Shown here: piece after piece, positions 48,901 through 56,449 of the stretch
Position numbering within the stretch: position 1 is the stretch's first letter
Layout: every line of letters begins with the position of its first letter
From: Pukyongia sp.
GTDB taxonomy: Bacteria > Bacteroidota > Bacteroidia > Flavobacteriales > Flavobacteriaceae
DNA: 64,000 bases
Assembly (NCBI GenBank): GCA_030148705.1
Contig: JASBSY010000006.1
Location: 186,001 to 250,000, forward strand
Reading direction: 5' to 3'
Made by a program: the position numbers and the translations under genes
The notes under the pieces: model-generated
What the model saw: only the letters and a program-made list of their open reading frames with translations
The model's database searches: none
Told to the model about the DNA's origin: nothing

Positions 48901-49583
48901 GGCTTTTTATACAAGGTGAAATCGATATTGGTACTCGTTTTCAGCAGGTTGGTTATTTTCTTAAAGGATTCGTCATCCATATTCATCTCGTTGTTTGTCC
49001 TTCTTACCGTCTTAAAATATGTTTCTATTTCGGTATACATACCTGCCGCCGGCAGGACATAGTCGATCATTCCGGTTTTAATGGCACTTTCCGGCATTCC
49101 GTCGAAGCCGGCCTCTCCGGGGTTCTGGATCAACACCAGCCCACCTTTTTCCTTGATTTTACGGATGCCTTTGGTACCGTCACTTCCTGTACCACTTAGT
49201 ATCACAGCTGCTGTATTCTCTTCGAAATTTTGAGCTATGGATTCGAAAAACATATCAATGGGGAGATTTACAGTTCTACGGTTTGGCTTATCCAATAACT
49301 TCATTTTCCCATTTTCGATAATCAGGTTCATGGCCGGCGGGATAAGATAGATATGGTTCATTTCTATCCTGGAGTCCTGCTTAATTTCGGTGATCTTAAT
49401 TTTGGTGTGTTTGGCGAGCAGTTCGTCGGTTAAGCTTTTATGGTCCGGAGATAAATGCTGAATGATCACAAACGTGAAGGGAGAGTCTGCAGGAACTTTA
49501 TCGAAGAAGGCTTTAAGGGCTTGCAAACCACCGGCACTAGCCCCAATAGCAACCATAATATGTCGTGTTCCTGAATTTTTCAA
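45990..49583 (-). CDS. CheB-CheR-PAS-histidine kinase fusion protein
   Basis: A 1,197-residue cytoplasmic signalling protein. The CheB methylesterase domain comes first: Ser in IGASAGGLQAL, His in IIQHLSPDH, and Asp in LSGTGSDGTKGIRKIK. Next is a CheR methyltransferase domain (SAM site VWDVGCNSGEETYSLAMLF; FCRNLLIYL-like ICRNLLIYL). A long coiled coil with repeated NEEL heptads (residues ~690-750), two PAS domains (~750-920) and a histidine kinase follow: H box SICSHDLQEPLSTIRFG, ATP lid VADNGVGIPEEDIENIFKIFGRS and GTGVGLTHCEKIVKLHGGK. No receiver domain. The start may be TTG 49583 or ATG 49556. No chemoreceptor is encoded here, so the CheB and CheR parts may serve non-chemotactic signalling. 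Confidence 0.92.
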   Translation of the reverse strand: MKNSGTRHIMVAIGASAGGLQALKAFFDKVPADSPFTFVIIQHLSPDHKSLTDELLAKHTKIKITEIKQDSRIEMNHIYLIPPAMNLIIENGKMKLLDKPNRRTVNLPIDMFFESIAQNFEENTAAVILSGTGSDGTKGIRKIKEKGGLVLIQNPGEAGFDGMPESAIKTGMIDYVLPAAGMYTEIETYFKTVRRTNNEMNMDDESFKKITNLLKTSTNIDFTLYKKPTLLRRMLRRMKIVQVDSLGEYLTYLQVNNEELETLYRDCLIGVTEFFRDEKAWHIIENQVIPNIVKYKNKDDIIKVWDVGCNSGEETYSLAMLFFEEFKKQKVDIKLKIFATDISERHLDIASKGVYNLSDLANVDSEYVAEYFTQSDEKFRISKEVRRSIIFSSHDILKDPPFTNVDFVICRNLLIYLQNQAQHSVLKALHYSLRLDGYLMLGTSENLGGESRYYEEVSRKWKIYRNMKLSERFRVHMENEAKKNGITSNKLREKELFDRFRGKHSHSMDESLSAAILEQFNATTIHIDEFYNIIEAKGNFAKYAKLPKVGFSTNLLVMLPDEYKIPITTSVRKAKKSNSKILVKNYNVSGGKKKNVIDIMVLPLVAPEYGPETTFVVTLLNSALESMDDTIVEKANLSQSAKERIKHLEEELELVRSELQQALEEKETSSEELQTSNEELLSSNEELQSTNEELQSVNEELHTMNDEHIQKLDELATLNLEIDNLLESTHFGVVFLDRELRIRKFTPNIKKHFDLMQQDIGRPIENFILNFGRKTGNSLVENALKVLDNGVTIDKRVVDRDGQHFIKRITPFRINNGEIDGVVITFIDIEEIHQSQQKLRQSQKKFKDYYDSDPIMHLSINPITGKITECNEAFYKALGYDGKKEVLHKPIFDFYDEESKIKASRLLSTIKETGGVKNEELVMNTKNGDQITVILNSNLKEDENGTIKTRSTLLDISELKQARQKMEAQKEELEQANRELEQFVSICSHDLQEPLSTIRFGSDILKKNFTDQLDPKGKDYINYIHKASKRLGNQIKALLEYSRIGQEREKTTVNLKETVELVKYDLDKRIRECKAKISTSKLPRIEGYETELRLLFQNLIGNALKYSKKDVAPDIRISSFKDGDYHIFSVADNGVGIPEEDIENIFKIFGRSSQHLEINGTGVGLTHCEKIVKLHGGKMWVDSQLGVGSTFHFKLLA

Positions 49584-49724
49584 AACGCAGTTAACTATAT
49601 AAACCAGTTCAAAAAAAACAGCCGGAGCGTGGTCTTTCAGTCGGTTATTTCTTCTATTCTAAGATAAGAAAAATTGGGAACATCCGCAATTTTTAACAAG
49701 TCCCGGAACCTTCGTTTTGTGAAG

Positions 49725-50966
49725 TTATTGATTGAAAGCGAATTGCGCAGTATTTATCTGCTTTATACCATCCTCAACAACCGTCCATGCCAACATCAGG
49801 CTGTTTCCAAGCTTTTCCAGTTGGGGGAAGCCGCTGCTTCTATTGGAAGTAGTTTTTGAAATCGTGGCCGGTTGTTGCAGCGAGCCGTTTGAATCAACAA
49901 TTCGCAACTGAAGTAATTCTTCATCACCCTTCGGCTCCATCCATACTACAGCAGCCTCTCGCTGGTTTAGCATTGCCACATCAACCCTGCCGGTAGCATT
50001 CCCGGAATCGACACGAACAGCTTCTCCAAAGCTTGCGCCCCCGTCTTCCGAAAAGACCAAATTCACTTTTCCTTCACCCCCTTCAGCGGTAAACCAGGCT
50101 ATGACAACCTTATCCTCTATGGCATCCACAGCCGGTCCGTTAACGGGACATCCTTTAATAAGCCAGCGGTCTGTCCCTATGGTTTGCGGGGCTAACCATT
50201 CACCATCTACCCGGCGAATAATCGAAATATCGCGAACCTCCTCTTCACTCCTGTCCCTGTACACCACTATTGGTCCGTTGGTGGTCATGGCCGTACTGGT
50301 CTGACAGCAATCGCACACCCTGTCGTCCAGTTCCACCTCGGACGAGATCTCGCCTTTGCCGTTAACCACAGCCGCACGCAGCGTCATGGCACCCCCACCG
50401 TGGGATGTATGATCGTCATGGCCGGCAGCCATCGTATTTCGGCCATCCAGCCAGCTGACGAAAAACCCGTTCTCCTCGTAGGGAACTACAGACACAAACC
50501 CATGTTCGCTTTTGGTACCATCGGTATGAAGGATAAAGTCTTTTTTCCATGAACCCGTCCCGGCATCGAAGCAGTTTAACTTTACATCATAGGTATAGGT
50601 GCCATCTGCCGATTTCTGAAGAAAATTAGTGAGGATATGTCCGTTATTTGCAGCTATGGCAGGAAAATCTGCCCAGTTCACAAACCAATCGCTTCCCGAG
50701 ATGATTTCTTCTGCTGAAGACCATTCACCCTGCTGTAATTTCGCATAGTGAAGGGAAGAGACCGAATCGGCCACTTGCACCCAGGACATATAAACATCCT
50801 GTCCATCACTGAACAGCCTTGGCATGGCACTGTTTTCGCCGCAAGGGTTTTGGAGGATGGAAAGTTTGGACTGGGTGTCCGAGATGGGTTTGTTCTTAGC
50901 TTGGTCCGCACATGATATAAGGAAAACACTTATAAACAGAAGGATAAAGTACTGTGTTTTAAACAT
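49725..50966 (-). CDS. Sialidase-like beta-propeller lipoprotein
   Basis: A 413-residue lipoprotein: the signal ends FLISCADQ, with the lipidated Cys near residue 19. The body resembles exo-alpha-sialidase-type beta-propellers, with one clear Asp box SEDGGASFGEAV. Unusual conserved-looking cysteines lie in RVCDCCQTS and KGCPVNGP. The catalytic Arg triad of sialidases is not identifiable, so enzymatic activity is doubtful. The ATG at 50966 is used; the frame extends to 50996. RimO's stop is 42 bp upstream, on the same strand. Confidence 0.75.
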   Translation of the reverse strand: MFKTQYFILLFISVFLISCADQAKNKPISDTQSKLSILQNPCGENSAMPRLFSDGQDVYMSWVQVADSVSSLHYAKLQQGEWSSAEEIISGSDWFVNWADFPAIAANNGHILTNFLQKSADGTYTYDVKLNCFDAGTGSWKKDFILHTDGTKSEHGFVSVVPYEENGFFVSWLDGRNTMAAGHDDHTSHGGGAMTLRAAVVNGKGEISSEVELDDRVCDCCQTSTAMTTNGPIVVYRDRSEEEVRDISIIRRVDGEWLAPQTIGTDRWLIKGCPVNGPAVDAIEDKVVIAWFTAEGGEGKVNLVFSEDGGASFGEAVRVDSGNATGRVDVAMLNQREAAVVWMEPKGDEELLQLRIVDSNGSLQQPATISKTTSNRSSGFPQLEKLGNSLMLAWTVVEDGIKQINTAQFAFNQ

Positions 50967-51007
50967 GAATTTTAGATTTATTCTTCGACTATTCATAACG
51001 GCAAATT

Positions 51008-52312
51008 TTAAGCTTCAACGGTTCCGTAGAGGTCGAAATCTTCGGCAGCATGAATCTTTACATTATAAAATTCACCCGTACGAAGATAACCATCCTCGGA
51101 GTTTATTAGTACTTCATTGTCCACATCCGGGCTATCGAACTCGGTACGACCCACGTAATATCCGCCTTCCTTTCGGTCGATCAGTACCCTGAAAATCTTC
51201 CCGATCTTCTCCTGGTTGAGTTCCCAGGAGATCTGGGACTGTATTTCCATGATCTCATTGGCTCGTTGCATTTTAATATCTTCGGGCACATCGTCGGTTA
51301 GATTGTACGCATGGGTGTTCTCTTCATGAGAGTAGGTAAAGCAACCCAGGCGTTCAAATCGCATTTCCCTTACCCATTCCTTCAAGGTGTTAAAATCGGC
51401 GTCCGATTCCCCCGGATACCCGGTGATTAAAGTGGTTCTTATGGCCATTTCGGGTACGGCCTTCCTAAATTCGTGTAGCAGGCGGTTGGTCTTCTCCATA
51501 GTGGTTCCCCTTCTCATGGATTTGAGAATAGGATCAGAAATATGCTGCAATGGGATATCGATATAGTTGCAGATCTTTTCCTCCTGCTTCATCACTTCCA
51601 GGACTTCCATGGGGAACCCGGTGGGAAAAGCATAGTGCAGGCGGATCCACTCGATACCTTCGACTTTTACAAGTTCTTTAAGTAGCTCGGCCAGGGCCCG
51701 TTTTTTATACAGGTCTAAGCCGTAATACGTGAGATCCTGGGCGATGAGTATAAGTTCCTTTACTCCTTTTGCGGCCAGTTTTTCGGCTTCGGTTACCAGG
51801 TCTTCAATTGGAGTCGACCTGTGTTTGCCGCGCATGATCGGTATGGCACAGAACGAACAGGGCCTGTCGCAGCCTTCTGCGATTTTTAGGTAAGCGTAGT
51901 TTTTGGGAGTTGTGGTGTGGCGTTCCCCGATTAACTCGTGTTTGTAATCGGCACCCAGCGCTTTTAACAGCCCGGGTAGTTCGGTGGTTCCGAAATATTG
52001 GTCGACATTGGGAATTTCCTTCTGCAGGTCGGGTTTATAGCGTTCACTCAGGCAACCGGTTACAAATACCTTGTCTACCATGCCATCTTCTTTTTTCTGA
52101 ACGTATTCCAGGATGGTATTTACGCTTTCCTCCTTGGCATTTGCGATAAAGCCACAGGTATTGATAACCACGATATTCCCTTCCTCTTCGTGCACAACGG
52201 TTTTGTTGTTGGCGCGGAGTTGTCCCATAAGGACCTCGCTGTCGTAAACATTTTTGGAACAGCCGAGGGTTACCACGTTTATCGTATTCTTTTTAAGCGT
52301 CTTTGTTCGCAT
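51008..52312 (-). CDS. rimO: Ribosomal protein S12 methylthiotransferase RimO
   Basis: A 434-residue radical SAM enzyme that methylthiolates Asp88 of ribosomal protein S12. The N-terminal MTTase domain has cluster cysteines Cys18, Cys53 and Cys87. The radical SAM domain carries the CxxxCxxC motif (Cys148, Cys152, Cys155) in AEGCDRPCSFCAIP. A C-terminal TRAM domain binds RNA or protein. RimO rather than MiaB is favoured by the RSTPIEDLVTEAEKL and FAFPTGFP-like segments and the ribosomal context. A -7 box (52335-52342) lies 22 bp upstream. Confidence 0.95.
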   Translation of the reverse strand: MRTKTLKKNTINVVTLGCSKNVYDSEVLMGQLRANNKTVVHEEEGNIVVINTCGFIANAKEESVNTILEYVQKKEDGMVDKVFVTGCLSERYKPDLQKEIPNVDQYFGTTELPGLLKALGADYKHELIGERHTTTPKNYAYLKIAEGCDRPCSFCAIPIMRGKHRSTPIEDLVTEAEKLAAKGVKELILIAQDLTYYGLDLYKKRALAELLKELVKVEGIEWIRLHYAFPTGFPMEVLEVMKQEEKICNYIDIPLQHISDPILKSMRRGTTMEKTNRLLHEFRKAVPEMAIRTTLITGYPGESDADFNTLKEWVREMRFERLGCFTYSHEENTHAYNLTDDVPEDIKMQRANEIMEIQSQISWELNQEKIGKIFRVLIDRKEGGYYVGRTEFDSPDVDNEVLINSEDGYLRTGEFYNVKIHAAEDFDLYGTVEA

Positions 52313-52334
52313 AGTACATTTCAGTTATAGCGTG

Positions 52335-52342
52335 CAAAGATA
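52335..52342 (-). promoter_or_regulatory. -7 box (TATCTTTG) of rimO
   Basis: Consensus TAnnTTTG on the minus strand, 22 bp upstream of the rimO start. Confidence 0.55.
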
Positions 52343-52381
52343 CCTCAATATTCCGGAAAGTCCGATACCGATTAAACCTGC

Positions 52382-52966
52382 TTATCCTTTGTAATAATTC
52401 TCCAGGATGGAGGCTAATTCGGTTTCTTTCTTCAGTACCTTCTCGATCCTCGCCTTCGTACTATCGGTAAGGAATCTGGATAACGGCTGCTGCACGCTTT
52501 CGAGCAGGAAGAAAACAGAAGCAATCTGTGCATCCCAGTCCTTGTGAAAGTTCAGCAGGTCGTCGGGGTAGACCACTTTCCTGTGGGTACCTTCATCGGC
52601 GGCCTCGAAAGGTTCGCTTATATTGAGATAGCCGTAATCGTCGGTGAGTTCCTCTCCGGGCTGAATATCCCTGATAGCAATTTCGAAATCGTAGGCCGTG
52701 GTAAGGCAGTTCGATTTGAAGCTGTGGTTTACAAATCTGCCGTGATCCCAGCAAAGTATATAATTTCCCTTGTTATTTCTAAATGTGTAAGTGTCCAGAA
52801 TATCCCTGAACTGTGAATCGAGTTGCTGATATTGTTCCTTGGTGAACTCACGATCCAGCGGATCCATGACCCAGGTAATAGTACCTTTTGGAATAAGTTT
52901 GGTAGCTACTACGCCATTACCTACAGTTTCATTGATAAATCGCAACTCGGTGTGCGGATGTATCAT
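52382..52966 (-). CDS. SET-domain protein (putative protein lysine methyltransferase)
   Basis: A 194-residue protein with a SET domain in residues ~10-115: SET-N segment GNGVVATKLIPKGTITWV, the catalytic pseudoknot FVNHSFKSN (Asn-His-Ser binds SAM and forms the pseudoknot) and GEELTDDYGYLN (catalytic Tyr). The C-terminal helical region (DLLNFHKDWDAQIASVFFLLE) has no recognised domain. No signal peptide, no cysteine-rich post-SET. Bacterial SET proteins are usually of unknown substrate. Here it lies between ftsY (22 bp upstream) and rimO, in a translation and export context, so a ribosome- or SRP-associated target is plausible inference. Confidence 0.85.
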   Translation of the reverse strand: MIHPHTELRFINETVGNGVVATKLIPKGTITWVMDPLDREFTKEQYQQLDSQFRDILDTYTFRNNKGNYILCWDHGRFVNHSFKSNCLTTAYDFEIAIRDIQPGEELTDDYGYLNISEPFEAADEGTHRKVVYPDDLLNFHKDWDAQIASVFFLLESVQQPLSRFLTDSTKARIEKVLKKETELASILENYYKG

Positions 52967-52988
52967 TCGGTTTTAATTTTAAGTGAAG

Positions 52989-53942
52989 TTACTTAAAAAA
53001 AGAGTCCACAAACTCAAACTTATTAAAAACCTGCAAATCTTCCATTCCTTCTCCAACTCCTATGTATTTAACAGGGATTTTGAACTGGTCGCTTATCCCG
53101 ATAACAACCCCTCCTTTGGCGGTGCCGTCTAATTTTGTAACCGCCAGGGAAGTAACTTCGGTTGCGGCAGTAAACTGTTTGGCCTGTTCGAAGGCATTTT
53201 GGCCGGTACTGCCGTCGAGCACCAATAACACCTCATGGGGTGAATCGGCAACCACTTTCTGCATCACGCGTTTTACCTTGGTAAGTTCGTTCATGAGGTT
53301 GACCTTATTGTGCAAGCGACCTGCGGTATCGATAATGACGACATCGGCCTGTTGGTTTACGGCACTTTGGAGGGTATCGAAGGCCACACTGGCCGGATCG
53401 CTTCCCATACTCTGCTTAACGATGGGTACCCCGGTACGGTCTGCCCAGACCTGCAACTGGTCGATAGCGGCTGCCCGAAAGGTATCGGCTGCGCCCAATA
53501 CCACTGTTTTACCTGCTTTCTTGAACTGGTAGGCCAGTTTACCAATGGTGGTGGTCTTACCCACCCCATTCACACCAACCACCATGATTACATGTGGCTT
53601 AACCGTTTCCGGAAGCACAAAATCGGTGGCATCTCCGGTATTGGTCTCACTGAGCAGGCCGGCAATCTCTTCTCTCAGGATTTGGTTGAGTTCGTCGGTG
53701 CCAAGGTATTTATCTCTGGAAACCCGCTCCTCTATGCGTTCTATTATCTTTAGGGTGGTATTTACGCCCACATCGCTGGAAACCAGCACTTCCTCCAGGT
53801 TATCCAGAACATCGTTGTCTACCTTACTCTTTCCGGCTACTGCCTTGGAAAGTTTGTCGAAGAAACTCGCCTTCGACTTTTCCAGGCCTTTATCCAGGGT
53901 TTCCTTTTTTTCTTTTGAAAATATTTTTTTGAACAAACTCAT
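52989..53942 (-). CDS. ftsY: Signal recognition particle receptor FtsY
   Basis: A 317-residue SRP-receptor GTPase that docks the SRP-ribosome-nascent chain at the inner membrane. The short N-terminal region (FSKEKKETLDKGLEKSK) is basic; the long acidic A domain of E. coli is absent, as in many Bacteroidota. The NG core has the GTP P-loop VVGVNGVGKT (residues 121-130), ADTFRAAA, the DTAGR switch and TKLDGTAKGG. The 3' end abuts a SET-domain gene; a structured leader precedes it. Confidence 0.97.
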   Translation of the reverse strand: MSLFKKIFSKEKKETLDKGLEKSKASFFDKLSKAVAGKSKVDNDVLDNLEEVLVSSDVGVNTTLKIIERIEERVSRDKYLGTDELNQILREEIAGLLSETNTGDATDFVLPETVKPHVIMVVGVNGVGKTTTIGKLAYQFKKAGKTVVLGAADTFRAAAIDQLQVWADRTGVPIVKQSMGSDPASVAFDTLQSAVNQQADVVIIDTAGRLHNKVNLMNELTKVKRVMQKVVADSPHEVLLVLDGSTGQNAFEQAKQFTAATEVTSLAVTKLDGTAKGGVVIGISDQFKIPVKYIGVGEGMEDLQVFNKFEFVDSFFK

Positions 53943-53989
53943 TGTTACATTTTATTGCGTTAGGGATTGAAGTAAGCTACCCAGCCGGC

Positions 53990-54060
53990 GCACGCTTCTG
54001 CGTGCAGGCGTGTAGCACTGAAAGCCCGACAGTGAAGTGCATGCAATGCTACTTCACTGA
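53990..54060 (-). promoter_or_regulatory. Structured 5' leader of ftsY with two hairpins
   Basis: On the minus strand the leader between the -7 box and the ftsY ATG contains a 9-bp perfect stem (53 4-type arms CAGTGAAGT at 54030-54038 and ACTTCACTG at 54051-54059) and a 6-bp stem GCACGC/GCGTGC (53990-53995, 54000-54005). The segment GTAGCA (54012-54017) is also complementary to TGCTAC (54047-54052), which overlaps the first stem, so two alternative folds exist. It is not a known riboswitch to me. Confidence 0.45.
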
Positions 54061-54066
54061 AACGCC

Positions 54067-54074
54067 CAAAGATA
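54067..54074 (-). promoter_or_regulatory. -7 box (TATCTTTG) of ftsY
   Basis: Consensus TAnnTTTG on the minus strand, 124 bp upstream of the ftsY ATG, so the leader is unusually long for this window. It follows the rpmB-rpmG-DUF4295 terminator. Confidence 0.6.
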
Positions 54075-54123
54075 CAAAATAGGCGACATTAGCCGGGAAG
54101 AAAACCGCAGATTTGAAGGCAAT

Positions 54124-54150
54124 AAAAAAGCCACTTAAAAAAGTGGCTTT
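54124..54150 (-). terminator. Rho-independent terminator of the rpmB-rpmG-DUF4295 operon
   Basis: A ten-base-pair perfect stem AAAGCCACTT/AAGTGGCTTT (54127-54136 and 54141-54150) with a four-base loop. On the minus strand the T run continues to 54124. It lies 20 bp past the DUF4295 stop. Confidence 0.9.
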
Positions 54151-54170
54151 AACTGTTTTTTCCGGGTTGG

Positions 54171-54323
54171 TTATTTTTTGTTTAACCAATCGTTTACGAA
54201 TTCGGGAGCCATGATAGCCTCTACGAACATATAGGCACCTGTTTTTGGCGATCGTACCATTTTAATCGCTTTGGTTAATCGCTTCGATCCTGTTTGTAAT
54301 GATGCTACTGATTTCTTTGCCAT
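54171..54323 (-). CDS. DUF4295 family small protein
   Basis: A 50-residue basic protein (MAKKSVASLQTGSKRLTKAI, then KMVRSPKTGAYMFVEAIMAP and EFVNDWLNKK). It lies 7 bp downstream of rpmG in the rpmB-rpmG operon. DUF4295 proteins are almost confined to Bacteroidota and always sit beside these ribosomal genes. A ribosome-associated role is suspected from that context, not shown. Confidence 0.9.
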   Translation of the reverse strand: MAKKSVASLQTGSKRLTKAIKMVRSPKTGAYMFVEAIMAPEFVNDWLNKK

Positions 54324-54330
54324 GACTCAA

Positions 54331-54513
54331 TTATTTTATTTCTTTATGAACCGTCATTCTCTTCAGGATAGGGTTGAATTTCTTCAGCTCTATTCTGTCG
54401 GGAGTGTTTTTCTTATTCTTGGTGGTGATATAACGAGAAGTTCCCGGTTGTCCGGATTCCTTGTGCTCTGTGCACTCCAGTATCACTTGTACTCTGTTTC
54501 CTCTTTTAGCCAT
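54331..54513 (-). CDS. rpmG: Ribosomal protein bL33
   Basis: A 60-residue 50S protein. [39 protein letters not shown] and [14 protein letters not shown] match bL33. It lacks the CxxC zinc cysteines, the C-minus type. It follows rpmB by 26 bp. Confidence 0.97.
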   Translation of the reverse strand: MAKRGNRVQVILECTEHKESGQPGTSRYITTKNKKNTPDRIELKKFNPILKRMTVHKEIK

Positions 54514-54539
54514 TTTACCAGACTTTTTGTATTATGCGG

Positions 54540-54779
54540 TTATTTCTTAAGAAACCCTTTTTCGCGGGCTTCCTTAATAACTGCTGAAATTCCTTTTTTA
54601 TTGATATTCTTTATAGCCGAAGTAGATACTTTAAGGGTCACCCACTTGTCTTCTTCAGGTATATAGAAACGCTTTTTAACGAGGTTTACGTTAAACTTGC
54701 GCTTGGTTTTGTTCATCGCGTGAGACACGTTGTTTCCAACGATCGCTCTCTTTCCGGTAAGCTCACAAACTCTTGACAT
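54540..54779 (-). CDS. rpmB: Ribosomal protein bL28
   Basis: A 79-residue 50S protein with the family start MSRVCELTGKRAIVGNNVSHAMNKTKR, and the KRFYIPEEDKWVTLKVSTSAI core. No extra CxxC pair. First gene of the rpmB-rpmG-DUF4295 operon; a -7 box lies at 54816-54823. Confidence 0.97.
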   Translation of the reverse strand: MSRVCELTGKRAIVGNNVSHAMNKTKRKFNVNLVKKRFYIPEEDKWVTLKVSTSAIKNINKKGISAVIKEAREKGFLKK

Positions 54780-54815
54780 TGTTCTAGCTCTTATTAGTTA
54801 TTTTAAAACAGGCTG

Positions 54816-54850
54816 CAAATTTAATAAAATTTATTGGTACAGCCAACAAA
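54816..54850 (-). promoter_or_regulatory. Promoter of the rpmB operon (TTTG ... TAAATTTG)
   Basis: On the minus strand a -33-type TTTG (54850-54847) and the consensus -7 box TAAATTTG (54823-54816) are separated by 23 bp. The rpmB ATG follows 36 bp downstream. Confidence 0.6.
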
Positions 54851-54856
54851 AGAATT

Positions 54857-56104
54857 TTAGATTTTGGAAATTTCTTTTAGCAGCATTTCAAACGCTTTAT
54901 TGGTGGCTTTCTGAATGACGCGTTCCCTGGCTTTTCCAAACATGAATTCCTCCACCACTACACCATTTGGGCCGGCAATTGCGATAAAGACAGTCCCGAT
55001 CTCCCGGTCGGAATCTCCTTTTGCGGGGCCTGCGATCCCTGTGGTTGCAACGGCAAGGTCTGAATTGAACAAGCGGCAGCAGTTTTTGGCCATGGACTCG
55101 GCAACCTGGGCACTTACTACCGAATGCTTCTCTATAAGCGCTTTATCCACCCCCAGTACAGAAACCTTTTTTTTGGTATCGTATGGAATTACGGCTCCGA
55201 CAAAGTACTTGGACGAACCGGGTATTTCGGTTACCATCTGGGCTATGGCCCCGCCGGTACAGCTTTCGGCTATACTCAGGGTAAAATTCTTCTTTTCAAG
55301 CAGCGCACTAATTCGTTCCTGAATAGTGGTTTCTTCCTCGAATCCTATGGAAATGTCGGAGAGTTGCAGTTGCAGATCGTCCATCCGACTGTCGATGGAG
55401 TTTCTAATTTCATCCCGATTCGATCCCCTGGCAGAAAGGCGCAGTCGGACCCTACCCAGGGACGGCAGGTAGGCTAATTTTATATCTGCAGGCAGGCCTG
55501 TTTCGAATTTAGCGATACGTTCGGCGATCTCGCTCTCACCCAGGCCGTAAGTAAGCAGGGTTTTATGATAAATATAAGGTCGATCGTACTTCTTAATTAA
55601 GCGCGGCAGGACCTCGTCTGTCATGAGATACTTCATCTCGTAGGGTACGCCCGGCAGAGAGACAAAGACGGTGTCGTCCTTCTCCATCCACATTCCCGGT
55701 GCTGTTCCGTGCTTATTTTTAAGTACCTCGGCCGTAGAAAGCACCATGGCCTGTTCGAGGTTATTTGGCAGCGGGGGCCTGTTGAGATAAGATTTAAAGA
55801 TATCCCGGATATGCTGAAGGGTATGGGCATCCTCGACCAGGGTATCATTGAGGAATTCACAGAAGGTCTTTTTCGTAATATCGTCGTTGGTAGGGCCTAA
55901 GCCCCCGGTGACCAGGACCAGGTCCACCTGTTCTTTTGCATTCTGAAGTGCTTTTAGTATGTGTTCACGGTCATCCTGTATGGAGGTGATCTGATACACC
56001 TGCACCCCTATCTTGTTTAGTTCCCTGCAAATAAATGCAGAGTTTGTATCGACTATCTGTCCGATGAGGATTTCGTCACCAATGGTGATAATCTCTGCTA
56101 ACAT
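54857..56104 (-). CDS. cinA: CinA family protein (competence/damage-inducible protein A, nicotinamide-nucleotide amidase)
   Basis: A 415-residue two-domain protein. The N-terminal MoaB/MogA-like domain (COG1058) has AEIITIGDEILIGQIVDTNSAF and TGGLGPTNDDITKKTF. The C-terminal CinA domain (nicotinamide mononucleotide deamidase, PncC) has SIAESCTGGAIAQMVTEIPGSSKYF and ATTGIAGPAKGDSDREIGTVF. This full-length form recycles NMN and cleans up NAD breakdown products. Its start lies 3 bp from the stop of the Hpt gene, so it belongs to the FAH-Hpt-cinA transcript. Confidence 0.95.
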   Translation of the reverse strand: MLAEIITIGDEILIGQIVDTNSAFICRELNKIGVQVYQITSIQDDREHILKALQNAKEQVDLVLVTGGLGPTNDDITKKTFCEFLNDTLVEDAHTLQHIRDIFKSYLNRPPLPNNLEQAMVLSTAEVLKNKHGTAPGMWMEKDDTVFVSLPGVPYEMKYLMTDEVLPRLIKKYDRPYIYHKTLLTYGLGESEIAERIAKFETGLPADIKLAYLPSLGRVRLRLSARGSNRDEIRNSIDSRMDDLQLQLSDISIGFEEETTIQERISALLEKKNFTLSIAESCTGGAIAQMVTEIPGSSKYFVGAVIPYDTKKKVSVLGVDKALIEKHSVVSAQVAESMAKNCCRLFNSDLAVATTGIAGPAKGDSDREIGTVFIAIAGPNGVVVEEFMFGKARERVIQKATNKAFEMLLKEISKI

Positions 56105-56107
56105 GGA

Positions 56108-56449
56108 TTAGAGGTCAAAATCGGCTCGCAACTCCTTAAAGACTGCATTAAGCGTTGTAGAGACGATGCGTACGTTCGATTCGATGGTGACCTTATTTCG
56201 GGAGGTCTTGGTCCAGGATTCGATAGTTGAGATATCTTTTAATACATCGATGCCGAACATTTCAAGGTTTGGCTTCATCTTATGGGCAAACTGGTAGGCC
56301 AATTCCTTGTTGTCGTTACCGATGGCTTCTTCCATAGCCCGAAGATCGGGGGGAATTTCCTCCAGGAAGGTCTGAGCTACTACTTTCATAAAATCGGGGT
56401 CGCCACCTGCGACTTCCCTCAAATTCTCAATTTTATAATGCTTTGTCAT
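56108..56449 (-). CDS. Stand-alone Hpt (histidine phosphotransfer) protein
   Basis: A 113-residue helical-bundle protein. The phosphorylatable His is in ELAYQFAHKMKPNLEMFGI (near residue 57), with the Lys two residues later conserved as in HxLK motifs. The conserved Gly-Ser-Ser part is changed to PNLEMFG. It would relay phosphate between receiver domains of a hybrid kinase and a regulator; no hybrid kinase is encoded in this window. It sits between the FAH-like gene (the ATG abuts that gene's stop) and cinA. Confidence 0.85.
   Translation of the reverse strand: MTKHYKIENLREVAGGDPDFMKVVAQTFLEEIPPDLRAMEEAIGNDNKELAYQFAHKMKPNLEMFGIDVLKDISTIESWTKTSRNKVTIESNVRIVSTTLNAVFKELRADFDL

Noticed and set aside
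53981-54060. GC-rich, paired segment upstream of ftsY considered as a tRNA or attC site
   Set aside because: The arms do not fold into a cloverleaf, there is no CCA or anticodon stem pattern, and no integron core motifs; I treat it as a leader hairpin.
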